From assembly GCA_944388175.1 (NCBI GenBank), contig CALXHR010000001.1, forward strand, positions 476,221 to 540,220: a stretch of 64,000 nucleotides of DNA, written 5' to 3'. Below, piece after piece: positions 53,096 to 61,273 of this stretch. Below the pieces are notes generated by a model that did not search any database, was not told where the DNA came from, and saw nothing but the letters and a program-made list of their open reading frames with translations. This DNA is from an uncultured Gemmiger sp. GTDB lineage: Bacteria > Bacillota > Clostridia > Oscillospirales > Ruminococcaceae. The translations under genes were made by a program, and so were the position numbers. Every line of letters begins with the position of its first letter. Position 1 is the stretch's first letter.

Positions 53096-54640
53096 TTATG
53101 CCTTATGCCCGCCAATGGTCGCGTTGCGTTCGCGGGCGGTCGCGCCTTCCTGCAGGTCCATGCCTTTAAGGATCGCGTTTTTGCCGAACTTCTTTTGGAT
53201 GTCCAGCATCGCGTGTTGGATATTTTTCTCCTTTACCTCTTCACGTTCCTCCACTGCCCGTTGCTGCGCCCGTGCGGTGTAGTCGGTGAAAAGATCGAGC
53301 TGTTCCACACTGGCGGCGCGGGCCTCTGCCGCTTCCGCCTCACCGACTACATGGCAGGCGGTCAGGTTCAACCGGCGCGTCAGCAGTGTCGGGTCAATGA
53401 TGCGGTCATACAGCGCCAGAACCGCCTCTACGATTTTCCGGCTGGAAGACGTTGGCTGTGCCAGGTTGGCGGTGCCGTGGGCATGTTTGGGGATTTGTCG
53501 GCCGTAACGGTCGGTCGTGACCGCACCATGGTATGTTTTGCGGCGCGCTGGATCGGTCAGATTTTCCCGGTCATAGCCCACCGTCAGCACCAACTGGTCG
53601 GTGACAAGACTTTTGTCCACCAGGCCCAGTGCCAGACTCTCGGCCATCTCCCGCACGACCAGCCGGGTTTTCTCCGCCGTATATGCGCAAGGCAGGATCT
53701 GACCATTGCCGACGCTGTTGCTCTGCGGTTTGTACGCCTTGATATCCGCCATCGTGCAGGGTTCCCACCCCCAGGCATGGTCGATCAACAATTCCGCATT
53801 GACGCCAAATAGCCGGTAGAGCAATTCTTCGTTATAAAAGTCATTCGGCCCGCCCAGTGAGCAGCGGGCAATGTCGCCCATCGTATATAGGCCGTGGGTC
53901 TCCAACTTTTTTGTGTAACCCGCACCCACCCGCCAGAAGTCGGTCAGGGGGCGGTGCGTCCAAAGGGTGCGGCGGTAGCTCTGTTCATCCAACTCTGCGA
54001 TTCGCACGCCGTCTGCATCGGGCGCCACGTGCTTGGCGCCGATATCCATGGCCACCTTGCACAGATACAGATTCGTGCCGATGCCTCCCGCAGCCGTCAG
54101 GCCGGTAGTTTCGAGCACATCCCGGATCATCGTCTTGACCAGCTGGCGCGGGGTCATGTCGTAGGTTTTCAAATACCCCGTCAGATCGATCATCACTTCG
54201 TCGATGGAATAGACATGGATATCCTCCGGCGCGATGTATTTCAGGTACACGTTGTAGACTTCAGTACTGCGGGTGATATAATGCGCCATGCGGGGCGGCG
54301 CGACAATGTAATCCACGGCCAGCGCCGGATTAGCCTTGAGCTCATTGTCATAGCAGGAACTGCCGGTCAATGTCCGATTTGGCGCGTCCCATTTGCGGCG
54401 GGCATTGACCTGTGCCACCCGATGGATGACTTCAAACAATCGTGCCCGGCCGGAAATACCGTAGGCTTTGAGCGAGGGCGAAACAGCCAGGCAGATGGTT
54501 TTTTCGGTGCGGGATTTGTCCGCCACGACCAGGTTGGTGTTCAGCGGGTCAAGGTCACGTTCCAGGCACTCCACCGAGGCATAGAAGGATTTCAGATCGA
54601 TGGCAGCATATACGCGCTGTTTGGCTGGTGCCTTTCCCAT
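53096..54640 (-). CDS. Y-family DNA polymerase (UmuC/DinB-like)
   Basis: 514 residues, an error-prone translesion polymerase. Palm motifs YAAIDLKSFYASVECLER and VYSIDEVMIDLTGY contain the catalytic Asp and Asp-Glu. Little-finger domain follows, then QLDLF at about residue 445, a beta-clamp binding peptide, and a basic tail. Carried by the element with YolD, as on many clostridial ICEs. No obvious LexA box was seen upstream. Confidence 0.92.
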   Translation of the reverse strand: MGKAPAKQRVYAAIDLKSFYASVECLERDLDPLNTNLVVADKSRTEKTICLAVSPSLKAYGISGRARLFEVIHRVAQVNARRKWDAPNRTLTGSSCYDNELKANPALAVDYIVAPPRMAHYITRSTEVYNVYLKYIAPEDIHVYSIDEVMIDLTGYLKTYDMTPRQLVKTMIRDVLETTGLTAAGGIGTNLYLCKVAMDIGAKHVAPDADGVRIAELDEQSYRRTLWTHRPLTDFWRVGAGYTKKLETHGLYTMGDIARCSLGGPNDFYNEELLYRLFGVNAELLIDHAWGWEPCTMADIKAYKPQSNSVGNGQILPCAYTAEKTRLVVREMAESLALGLVDKSLVTDQLVLTVGYDRENLTDPARRKTYHGAVTTDRYGRQIPKHAHGTANLAQPTSSSRKIVEAVLALYDRIIDPTLLTRRLNLTACHVVGEAEAAEARAASVEQLDLFTDYTARAQQRAVEEREEVKEKNIQHAMLDIQKKFGKNAILKGMDLQEGATARERNATIGGHKA

Positions 54641-54671
54641 GCCGTTTCACTCCCTTGTTCTTGATAAGAAT

Positions 54672-54699
54672 ATCATACACGATTCGGAGAGAAAAACAA
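54672..54699 (-). promoter_or_regulatory. Promoter of the polymerase-YolD operon
   Basis: Minus strand TTGTTT (54694-54699), 16-base spacer, TATGAT (54672-54677) preceded by TG. Confidence 0.55.
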
Positions 54700-54868
54700 A
54701 GCCTCTTCGTGGATGATGCACTATAAACGGGTCTTATCTTCCGTGCAGACATATTGCCGCCTTTTTTCGTAAACAATGCATGGTTCACGACATCTTTTTG
54801 CACGGAAAGCCTGTTATAATAGAAGCATAATTCCATGTGTAAAGTAAACTTAGAGGAGCGAAAGCGCA

Positions 54869-55060
54869 ATGCATATACCCACAAACGACCCTGATATCAC
54901 CTGCGGGATGACAGATCAGGAAATGGACGAGCGTTTTGCCGAAATCATCGAACTCGCCAATCAGGAGAAGCTGATCAAAGGCACGCCACTTCCCATATTT
55001 GCCCCCATCACTAAAAAGGCGTATCTGGAATATCCAGACGGGAGGCGCGAGTATGCCTAA
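54869..55060 (+). CDS. Antitoxin of the zeta-type toxin-antitoxin pair
   Basis: 63 residues, near-identical to the gene at 52313 from the GTAAACTTAGAGGAG leader to the stop, with changes such as IEL/VEL and IFAPI/KFDPI. Its stop overlaps the toxin start by 8 bases, the classic coupled arrangement. A TGTTATAAT extended -10 (54812-54820) lies upstream. Confidence 0.78.
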   Translation: MHIPTNDPDITCGMTDQEMDERFAEIIELANQEKLIKGTPLPIFAPITKKAYLEYPDGRREYA

Positions 55061-55760
55061 AATCGAGCGACTACCAGGAATCATTGTTTTTGCAGGGCTG
55101 AACGGCTCCGGGAAATCAACGGTAACCAGAATCGCAAAGGTAGTCCAGCCCTATATCAACGCCGATGACATCAAGACTGCATTGAACTGTTCTGATCTGG
55201 AGGCAGCGCAGGTTGCCGAAAAAATGCGTAATGCACAAGTCGATGCCGGAGAAGGTTTCACCTTCGAAACGGTATTATCCACCTCTAGAAATTTGGAACT
55301 ACTGAAGCGGGCCAAAGCAAAAGGTTTCTTTATCCGCTGCATTTATATATTGACAGCTTCCCCAGACATCAATGTGATTCGCGTCAAAGCACGTGAAGCC
55401 GCAGGCGGACATGGTGTCCCAGAGGATAAAGTTTGCTCTCGTTACGAAAGAGCGTTGGCCTTGATTCCTGAACTTGTATCTGTTTGCGATATATGTCATA
55501 TCTATGACAACAGTGAACGTCCTTTCCGCATCTTCAAAAAGCGAAAAGAGCGGTGCTATTTTTTCAAAAAATGCTTTTTGGCACAGACAAGATATTATTG
55601 CCCTTACAAAGGTCAGCGACATAGTCCCGTTTCCTTCAGTGTGAAATCAATTCATATGCATATAAACCCACAGGCCGCAGCGCATCAGCACGTTGCGGCT
55701 TGCTCCAGTTATATGTTCTCTTTATCTGTTGCGCAGAAGCGAAGCCGTTCGTTCCCATGA
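55053..55760 (+). CDS. Zeta-type toxin kinase, probably C-terminally frameshifted
   Basis: 235 residues. FAGLNGSGKSTVTR is the P-loop; INADDIKTAL and EGFTFETVLSTSRNLELLKR are the other conserved parts of zeta/PezT-like kinases that phosphorylate UDP-GlcNAc and block wall synthesis. After ICHIYDNSERPFRIFKKR the usual end (AFWHRQDIIALTKVSDIV) is found in another frame, so a shift near 55545 gives a foreign C-terminus that reads through the palindrome at 55672. Activity may be altered or lost. Confidence 0.78.
   Translation: MPKIERLPGIIVFAGLNGSGKSTVTRIAKVVQPYINADDIKTALNCSDLEAAQVAEKMRNAQVDAGEGFTFETVLSTSRNLELLKRAKAKGFFIRCIYILTASPDINVIRVKAREAAGGHGVPEDKVCSRYERALALIPELVSVCDICHIYDNSERPFRIFKKRKERCYFFKKCFLAQTRYYCPYKGQRHSPVSFSVKSIHMHINPQAAAHQHVAACSSYMFSLSVAQKRSRSFP
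55672..55701. repeat. 30-bp palindrome, copy 3 (imperfect)
   Basis: AGGCCGCAGC ... CGTTGCGGCTT, a decayed copy of the elements at 52181 and 52575, located in the zeta toxin's shifted 3' end. Confidence 0.65.
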
Positions 55761-55870
55761 GAATAATGTTTCCTGTGCTCGTCTGGAGTTTTTTCACCTG
55801 GCCCAGTTTCTTTCTCCGGTTCCGGGGCGGCAGGGGCAAGACGTTGTTCGGCAGCACTCCAATCATGTTG
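55727..55870 (-). pseudogene. Remnant resembling the YolD gene 3' end
   Basis: The minus strand reads GNERLRFCATDKENI and stop, next to palindrome copy 3. The intact YolD gene ends GDLFRLCTTDTEEI next to copy 2. The shared downstream DNA shows this is the 3' remnant of a second YolD-type gene. The remaining bases to 55949 show nothing clear. Confidence 0.45.
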
Positions 55871-55949
55871 CAATCCTAATTGTTGGACAAGTTAGCGGCC
55901 CTTAGGTGGATGTGATTTTGGGCCGCAGATAACTCCCACACACTTTTCA

Positions 55950-55978
55950 TTGAAGCCTTCACCAAGACTTGATATAAT
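55950..55978 (+). promoter_or_regulatory. Promoter of the FRG-domain gene
   Basis: TTGAAG (55950-55955), 17-base spacer, perfect TATAAT (55973-55978), 22 bases before the start. Confidence 0.8.
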
Positions 55979-56000
55979 AAAGCCCAAAAGAGGTGAACAC

Positions 56001-56918
56001 ATGGTAACTAAGATTCATAATTTAAGCGAGTTTTTGAACCTATTAAATGACTACAAGACTCAATTCTCTAAGACGTACCGAACAGGAGGCTTCATGTTCC
56101 GTGGCATGAGCGATATATCATGGAGCCTCCTTCCCGGGATATTTAGAAAGTACCCCGAGAAGCAAAATTCCAAAAAGATTACCAGTGCTTCATACTCGGG
56201 GAATATTTTCTCTATCAACGAGTATGAAATTCTATCACATTTCAGAAAAGAGGCAAGTGGTTTACTTACTCACATATCTCCTAAAGACGACTTCACTTGG
56301 CTTCAATACGCACAGCATTATGGCGTCCCCACACGTCTTCTAGATTTTACAGCAAATCCGTTAGTCGCCATGTATTTTTGCTGCCAAAGCGAAAGTGAGA
56401 CCGACGGTGTAGTCTGGATAATTAACACCGTGACCTTTGAAAGGTGGACAACCAGTGAACTGCCTTGTAACGATAGGCACATTGCTTATACCCGAGAGGC
56501 AGTTATAAATTCTATCATGAGAGAAATGCGCGGTGAACTTGACAGAGGTGAAGTTAACAGTGAACCTCATGAAAAGAAAAATCTACCAATCATGTTTATC
56601 CCTCCCTATATTGATCAACGCATGAGTGCACAATCCAGCCGCTTTTTGCTTTGGGGGAACAACCAATCCGCATTAGAGAACATGATAAAAGCCGACAACG
56701 AAATGCAACTGTGCCCAGGGGTAAGGTTTGATGTGCAAGGCGACCAACGCTTTTGGGCTAAGACAATCATTCCTGCCAGATGTAAACATAGCATTATGAG
56801 AGAGCTCGATCTTCTCAATATTAACGAAAAAAGTATATTCCCTGGGTTGGACGGTATAGGAAAATACATCAACAAATACTATCAAAATAATGTTGATGAC
56901 ATGCTAGAACTTCTATAA
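56001..56918 (+). CDS. FRG-domain protein
   Basis: 305 residues. Named for the motif seen here as FMFRGMSDISWSLLPGIFRK; also WLQYAQHYGVPTRLLDFTAN PLVAMYF (split), the second conserved FRG block. FRG proteins occur in phages, mobile elements and defence islands; the biochemical activity is not settled. Alone behind its own promoter with GAGGTGA before the ATG. Clearly more AT-rich than the transfer genes to its left. Confidence 0.88.
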   Translation: MVTKIHNLSEFLNLLNDYKTQFSKTYRTGGFMFRGMSDISWSLLPGIFRKYPEKQNSKKITSASYSGNIFSINEYEILSHFRKEASGLLTHISPKDDFTWLQYAQHYGVPTRLLDFTANPLVAMYFCCQSESETDGVVWIINTVTFERWTTSELPCNDRHIAYTREAVINSIMREMRGELDRGEVNSEPHEKKNLPIMFIPPYIDQRMSAQSSRFLLWGNNQSALENMIKADNEMQLCPGVRFDVQGDQRFWAKTIIPARCKHSIMRELDLLNINEKSIFPGLDGIGKYINKYYQNNVDDMLELL

Positions 56919-56972
56919 TATTCAAGTGGACACGCCAACAAACAATATAGACATATTCGTTTTCATTATTAT

Positions 56973-57004
56973 GTCAGCCCTATTTTCACAAAACCGGGGC
57001 TGAC
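56973..57004. terminator. Inverted repeat after the FRG gene
   Basis: GTCAGCCC (56973-56980) and GGGCTGAC (56997-57004). No clear T-run; weak terminator candidate. Confidence 0.45.
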
Positions 57005-57076
57005 GCAAAATGCATACCCGCTTCCGAACCTCCTACGGAAAAACTTGTAATAGGCTGGTCTATATTTGCACTTCTG

Positions 57077-57106
57077 ATGACATCTTTTGGCCGAATAGCG
57101 TATAAT
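57077..57106 (+). promoter_or_regulatory. Promoter without a downstream gene
   Basis: ATGACA (57077-57082), 18-base spacer, perfect TATAAT (57101-57106). A second extended -10 (TGGTATAAT, 57245-57253) lies further down. Confidence 0.6.
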
Positions 57107-57112
57107 GTGCCC

Positions 57113-57330
57113 TGCCGTCACAAGCAAACTTGTTTATTCTCTACAGTTGCTTAAGCGCGGTCTTACATATGCCGCGTTTGCAAATTAGCAAACACTTTGC
57201 ACTATATTTGCAGGCTTGCGCACATTTTTTCCGCAGAGACCTTATGGTATAATGCAAATGGGATAAATCCGAGACAAAAGAATATAGAGAAGAGGCATTG
57301 CGAACTTAAACTTCGCAATGCCTCTTTTTT
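57113..57330 (+). ncRNA. Candidate intergenic RNA ending in a strong terminator
   Basis: Two promoter-like sequences point at a 14-bp hairpin (57291-57304 with 57312-57325) followed by six T, with no open frame between. Inner repeats include CGCGG/CCGCG and TTTGC/GCAAA. Two forms (about 215 and about 70 nt) could result. Alternatively the hairpin only serves the convergent gene at 57351. Confidence 0.45.
57291..57330. terminator. Strong 14-bp terminator hairpin
   Basis: Perfect stem, 7-base loop, T6 on the plus strand. It lies 21 bases beyond the stop of the minus-strand regulator. Confidence 0.8.
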
Positions 57331-57350
57331 GAATCAAAACGACCTATGGA

Positions 57351-57527
57351 TCAGAAAGTCCGGATGCAGCGCATAAGTACGATCCCGAGTTCCTGAAACA
57401 GGTCCTCATCCAGCGCACCATCATGCCAAGACACTGACTTCATCAGGCGCTCATATTGGCGATACAGTTCTTCAAAAGCGTCTGCGTCGCCACGCTTGGC
57501 ACGGTATAACACTTCAGTAAAATTCAT
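57351..57527 (-). CDS. Small helix-turn-helix regulator of conjugative-element type
   Basis: 58 residues (FTEVLYRAKRGDADAFEELY...DEDLFQELGIVLMRC). Resembles the short sigma-70-region-2-like HTH proteins of Tn916-family elements. GGAGG 6-7 bases before ATG 57527. Its start overlaps the end of the next upstream gene by 14 bases. Confidence 0.72.
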   Translation of the reverse strand: MNFTEVLYRAKRGDADAFEELYRQYERLMKSVSWHDGALDEDLFQELGIVLMRCIRTF

Positions 57528-57909
57528 GGTCGCCTCCATACTTTTTGCGAATCTTTTTTATCGCGCGATAGTAGAGGGCTGCCACCCCCTTATAACTTCT
57601 ATTCATTTCAGACGCAATTTGCACAAAGCTTTTATCATGTACCGTGCGTGCCAGTACCACATATTTTTCATGCGGTTTCAGTGTGTTAACTGCGCTCCAC
57701 ACTTCTTCCATCTCTGCTTTTCGCAGACCTGGTTCAACAAATCCATGGCGATTGAGCTCTTGCCGCATATCATCTTGCAAAGACCACATTTCCTGACGGC
57801 GTTTTTCCTTGTTGCAATATCGAATTTTGTAGCGCAGCATCGCCACCATAAGATATCCTGTAAAACGATTCTTTAGTATTTGGCCTTCTTTCTTAATATG
57901 GCTTTCCAT
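57514..57909 (-). CDS. Third sigma-like factor (region 4 type)
   Basis: 131 residues. LRYKIRYCNKEKRRQEMW, then a C-terminal HTH (SFVQIASEMNRSYKGVAALY YRAIKKIRKKY, split). With the small HTH gene it forms the two-gene regulatory module typical of Tn916-like elements. ATG 57909 was chosen over the ATG two codons earlier, which touches the GGAGG site. Confidence 0.75.
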   Translation of the reverse strand: MESHIKKEGQILKNRFTGYLMVAMLRYKIRYCNKEKRRQEMWSLQDDMRQELNRHGFVEPGLRKAEMEEVWSAVNTLKPHEKYVVLARTVHDKSFVQIASEMNRSYKGVAALYYRAIKKIRKKYGGDHEFY

Positions 57910-58166
57910 TGTCATCCTCCGAGAAATTCCATTGTGCTTTGGACGGAACTTCTCTTGGAGGAGAACGGCAGCCAACGGAAAGGCGCCATTGGCCTTCTGC
58001 CACGAATACGAACGTTCTATTCTTTAGTAATTAACAGGATCGCCACTACACCTCACGGGACACGAAAACTTTAAGAGTAAAATTTGCAGAACAAACGGCT
58101 CTTTTTTCCTCTATTGGTATAGATCCGTTTTCTAAAACCGATAAAATTTAGCACGAGGTAGTCAAA

Positions 58167-58700
58167 ATGAAGAAAGGACATATTCTTGAACCGCACCCCT
58201 TGTATCACAACACTCTGAAACTGCTCCAAAACTACCGCGATGTACACTGGAGCTTAGAAGTTTCCTCTCTCGACTTGCAATCTGAGTTTCGCGCTGAATA
58301 CGGAAGGGGCCCTTCCTCTTTGGTAGATGATGTCGCTCCAAATGCCGATGCGCGGTCAGCGTCGCGGATCGAGGCCTTTTCAAATTCTCTTGAAAAAAGC
58401 AAGCGGATGCTGCAGATAATTGACAGCGCCATTGAGCTACTCCGGCAAAAGCATAAAAAGGGTGAACTATACTATTGGATCTTGTATTATACCTATCTCT
58501 CCGCGCAAGAGCCTGACACGATCAATGAGATTTTGATCCAGCTGGAAAAGCATTTCCCCGCCATGTCAATCCGTACATACTACAGCCGCCGGGAAGAAGC
58601 CATCCAAATACTAAGTTCTATTCTATGGGGGTACACCTCAAAAGAATGCCAAGGGATCCTTGACCAATTTGATCTGGGGTGCTATCAGCAAACCAAATAA
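58167..58700 (+). CDS. Hypothetical protein, possibly a phage-type transcription regulator
   Basis: 177 residues. Helical; LHNTLKLLQNYRDVHW-like N-terminus (YHNTLKLLQNYRDVHWSLEV) and a C-terminal HTH-like segment (MSIRTYYSRREEAIQILSSI). The layout recalls ArpU-type late regulators, but assignment is weak. GAGGTAG before ATG. Divergent from the sigma-like gene across a ~260-base intergenic region. Confidence 0.55.
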   Translation: MKKGHILEPHPLYHNTLKLLQNYRDVHWSLEVSSLDLQSEFRAEYGRGPSSLVDDVAPNADARSASRIEAFSNSLEKSKRMLQIIDSAIELLRQKHKKGELYYWILYYTYLSAQEPDTINEILIQLEKHFPAMSIRTYYSRREEAIQILSSILWGYTSKECQGILDQFDLGCYQQTK

Positions 58701-58936
58701 GAAACGGTGGATTCGCCTCGATTCCTCTATTCCTCGCCTCTTCCGCAATCACTCTACTTTGCACAATTTTCTTGGTCAACTTCTTTGGCACGAACGGCCA
58801 TTTTGAAGGCAAAAATGGTTTACTCGGGTTCTTGATTGTGCAGTGGCACTACTATATAATAACAGTATCATTCGCTTTACGCTTTAACAGTAATGCTCTA
58901 TGATTTTAGATAGTATTATTGTGCGTGGTGAATGTT

Positions 58937-59275
58937 ATGGATTCTCTGGCAAGCAAAATCGGAATTATAATTCGCAAAAGACGGGAAGGCCTTGGCATGT
59001 CGCGGGAGAGTTTTGCCGAAAAAATAGATAAGACTGTTGGGTTCGTCGGTCAAATGGAACGCGGAGAATCTCTGCCCAAATTTGAAACACTTCGTAGTAT
59101 TGTCAATGTCCTTAATATGGATGCCAACGTGTTATTCAAAGAAGGCGACGTCGACCCCGACCAGTTCGCAGAACTCGAAACCGTTTTTCGTCAGCTGAAC
59201 GAAAATGACCGTCAATTCCTTTTATCCTTTGCTCGCCTATTGCTTCAATACTCTAAAGGAGATCCTCAAAAATGA
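58937..59275 (+). CDS. XRE-family regulator
   Basis: 112 residues. IRKRREGLGMSRESFAEKID then TVGFVGQMERGESLPKFETL is a classical HTH_3 domain; a short helical tail follows. ATG 58937. Its stop overlaps the start of the LytTR regulator (ATGA), making a three-gene operon with that gene and the kinase. Confidence 0.85.
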   Translation: MDSLASKIGIIIRKRREGLGMSRESFAEKIDKTVGFVGQMERGESLPKFETLRSIVNVLNMDANVLFKEGDVDPDQFAELETVFRQLNENDRQFLLSFARLLLQYSKGDPQK

Positions 59276-59964
59276 CCACGTGGAATATCGCTGTGTGTGA
59301 TGATGAGCAGGATGAGCGCGAAGAAGTCCTGCGATTGATCAACCGTTACAATGAAGAGCTGATTCCTTTATCTTTTAGCAGTGCAAAGGAACTGCTGCGC
59401 GCCGCTGAAAACACGAAATTTGATTTGATCCTTCTGGACATTGAAATGACCGCCCCAACCGGTTTTGAAGCCGCCAAACAAATCATTGCCACACAGGAAC
59501 CCCGCCCTCTCATTGTCTTTATAACAAAAAGCAACGCCTATACCACAAAGGGGTATGGCGTTGCTTTTCGCTATTTGGTAAAACCAGTTCCTTGGGATGA
59601 TTTTGTTATCACCATGGACGCTGTAGTTGATGAACTAACGGCCAACCGCTTTTCTTTCGAGTTGAACGGGAAATTGCACTCGCTGCCTTTGCAGTCCATC
59701 TATTTCATTGAAAGTTTTGCGCATATCGCAGTCATTCATACCGCCGACGAAGAATACCGCATTCGAGCAACTTTATCGGAACTAAAGCAGACGCTTCCGA
59801 TGAGCCGCTTTGCCACACCGCATAAGAGTTATCTTGTGAATATGGCATATATCAACTCTGTTGCAGCGGAAGATATCATTCTCACAAATGGTGTGCGCGT
59901 TCCCATCAGCCGCAGGCGAAAGCAGGATTTTAACAAAGATTTTTGTCGCTTTTTGGGTAGGTGA
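59272..59964 (+). CDS. LytTR-type response regulator
   Basis: 230 residues. Receiver domain: AVCDDEQDEREEV (acidic pocket), LILLDIEMTAPTGFEAA (phospho-acceptor Asp), then FRYLVKPV (Lys). LytTR DNA-binding domain: IYFIESFAHIAVIHTADEEY and PHKSYLVNMAYINSVAAEDI. An AgrA/ComE-type output regulator, partner of the kinase that follows. A strong terminator-shaped inverted repeat lies inside the gene (59527-59568). Confidence 0.9.
   Translation: MTTWNIAVCDDEQDEREEVLRLINRYNEELIPLSFSSAKELLRAAENTKFDLILLDIEMTAPTGFEAAKQIIATQEPRPLIVFITKSNAYTTKGYGVAFRYLVKPVPWDDFVITMDAVVDELTANRFSFELNGKLHSLPLQSIYFIESFAHIAVIHTADEEYRIRATLSELKQTLPMSRFATPHKSYLVNMAYINSVAAEDIILTNGVRVPISRRRKQDFNKDFCRFLGR
59527..59568 (+). repeat. 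Terminator-shaped inverted repeat inside the LytTR gene
   Basis: AAAAGCAACGCC (59527-59538) pairs with GGCGTTGCTTTT (59557-59568), extended inward by ATACC/GGTAT after one unpaired T. The 3' arm ends in TTTT. It overlaps codons for SNAYTTKGYGVAF. Confidence 0.75.
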
Positions 59965-59974
59965 AAGTCACGGC

Positions 59975-61240
59975 ATGTTAACTATAGTTGAAATTCTTGG
60001 GTCTGTTTCAAGCATACTACTTTTGTTTTTATATATTCGCAGCTTTTTGCGTCTGAAAGAATCCTATAAAAAGTGGCACCTTGCCGTATTCCTTACTGTG
60101 TTCGCTGTAATTCTTTCGGCTATAAATCTGTTTCCCAATTTGGTTGTGCCTAGGGTGTGCTGTCTTATCGCCGGTTGCTTTTGTCTTTGTTATTTCTTTT
60201 TTGCTTCTTCGCCTTGGCAGTCTCTGTTTATGGGGATTTCCTTAGAGGTCGTTGCCGCTCTCGTTGAAGTTGGCGTGATGGGCATTTTAGGATTGTTCCA
60301 TTTTGACGCCGCAATGCTTATGTCGAGCAGCAACATGAGAATGGTTTTCATTGTAACGACTCAATTAACTCTGTTGCCAATACTTGTTTTTGTTGGAACC
60401 TTTGGCAATGAGCAAGAAGGCCTTCTTCCTCTAAAATGGCTCATTCCTCTTTTCCCGTGTCAACTGTTAAGTGTCTTTGTTTGCTATATCGTTCTCCGCA
60501 ACGCCGTTCGTGACAGTTTTGACTCGTTTCTGATTTTTGTTCTGCTCACTCTTCTCTATATTAACATTACCATTGTCTTTTATGCAGAAGCTATGCGGGC
60601 AAGCGAGCATCGCCGCAGACATTCCGAGCTCGCCGAGCAGCAATATGCAATGCAAAAAGAGTATTACCAACGCCTTCATGAAAACCAGGAAGAAACCCGC
60701 GCACTTTGGCACGACATAAAGAAGTATGTGCTTGCAATGCAAGCTTTTGCTAACCAGAAAGATGCCCCACAGCTTTGTCAAATCGTACAGCAGGCAGATG
60801 AGACCTTGACCAGCATCAGTACAGTCGTTGATGTTGATAATGTTGTCATAAGTTCTATCCTGGACAACTATGCTCGCGCCGCTCAAGAGGCTGAAATACC
60901 ATTGCACCTAGACGTTTTAGTTCCACCCACACTGTCGATATCTCCGGTGGATCTATACATAATCTTGGGGAACACTTTAGATAATGCAATTGAAGCTTGC
61001 ACCCCACTCCCTAAAGAGCAGCGTCGTATTGATGTCATGCTCAGAAAAGAGAATGCTATTTTGTTCTATCGTATTCAAAACAGCTGCGACGTTAGCGAAA
61101 AGGTTCACCTTCATGGTCGCTATCATGGCTACGGATTGAGTAATGTTCGTAAATGTGCTGCACGCTATAATGGTGTCGTCAATCTGACCAAAACGTCCAA
61201 CTCCTATACGGTCGAAGTTCTTTTAAACTGTAAATGCTAA
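59975..61240 (+). CDS. AgrC-like GHKL sensor histidine kinase
   Basis: 421 residues. Six or so N-terminal membrane helices, a coiled-coil linker (RRRHSELAEQQYAMQKEYYQ), the phosphoacceptor region ALWHDIKKYVLAMQ, and an HATPase with ILGNTLDNAIEACTPL (N box) and YHGYGLSNVRKCA (G box). Matches peptide-sensing AgrC-type kinases. No agrB- or agrD-like gene is adjacent. ATG 59975 has GGTGA upstream. Confidence 0.88.
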   Translation: MLTIVEILGSVSSILLLFLYIRSFLRLKESYKKWHLAVFLTVFAVILSAINLFPNLVVPRVCCLIAGCFCLCYFFFASSPWQSLFMGISLEVVAALVEVGVMGILGLFHFDAAMLMSSSNMRMVFIVTTQLTLLPILVFVGTFGNEQEGLLPLKWLIPLFPCQLLSVFVCYIVLRNAVRDSFDSFLIFVLLTLLYINITIVFYAEAMRASEHRRRHSELAEQQYAMQKEYYQRLHENQEETRALWHDIKKYVLAMQAFANQKDAPQLCQIVQQADETLTSISTVVDVDNVVISSILDNYARAAQEAEIPLHLDVLVPPTLSISPVDLYIILGNTLDNAIEACTPLPKEQRRIDVMLRKENAILFYRIQNSCDVSEKVHLHGRYHGYGLSNVRKCAARYNGVVNLTKTSNSYTVEVLLNCKC

Positions 61241-61273
61241 ATGTGGATTTTGATTTGAAGAGAGGCGAAGAAG

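Noticed and set aside
57990-58020. GAACGTTC palindrome upstream of 58167 as a LexA box
   Set aside because: Lacks the four-base spacer of the Gram-positive consensus GAAC-N4-GTTC.
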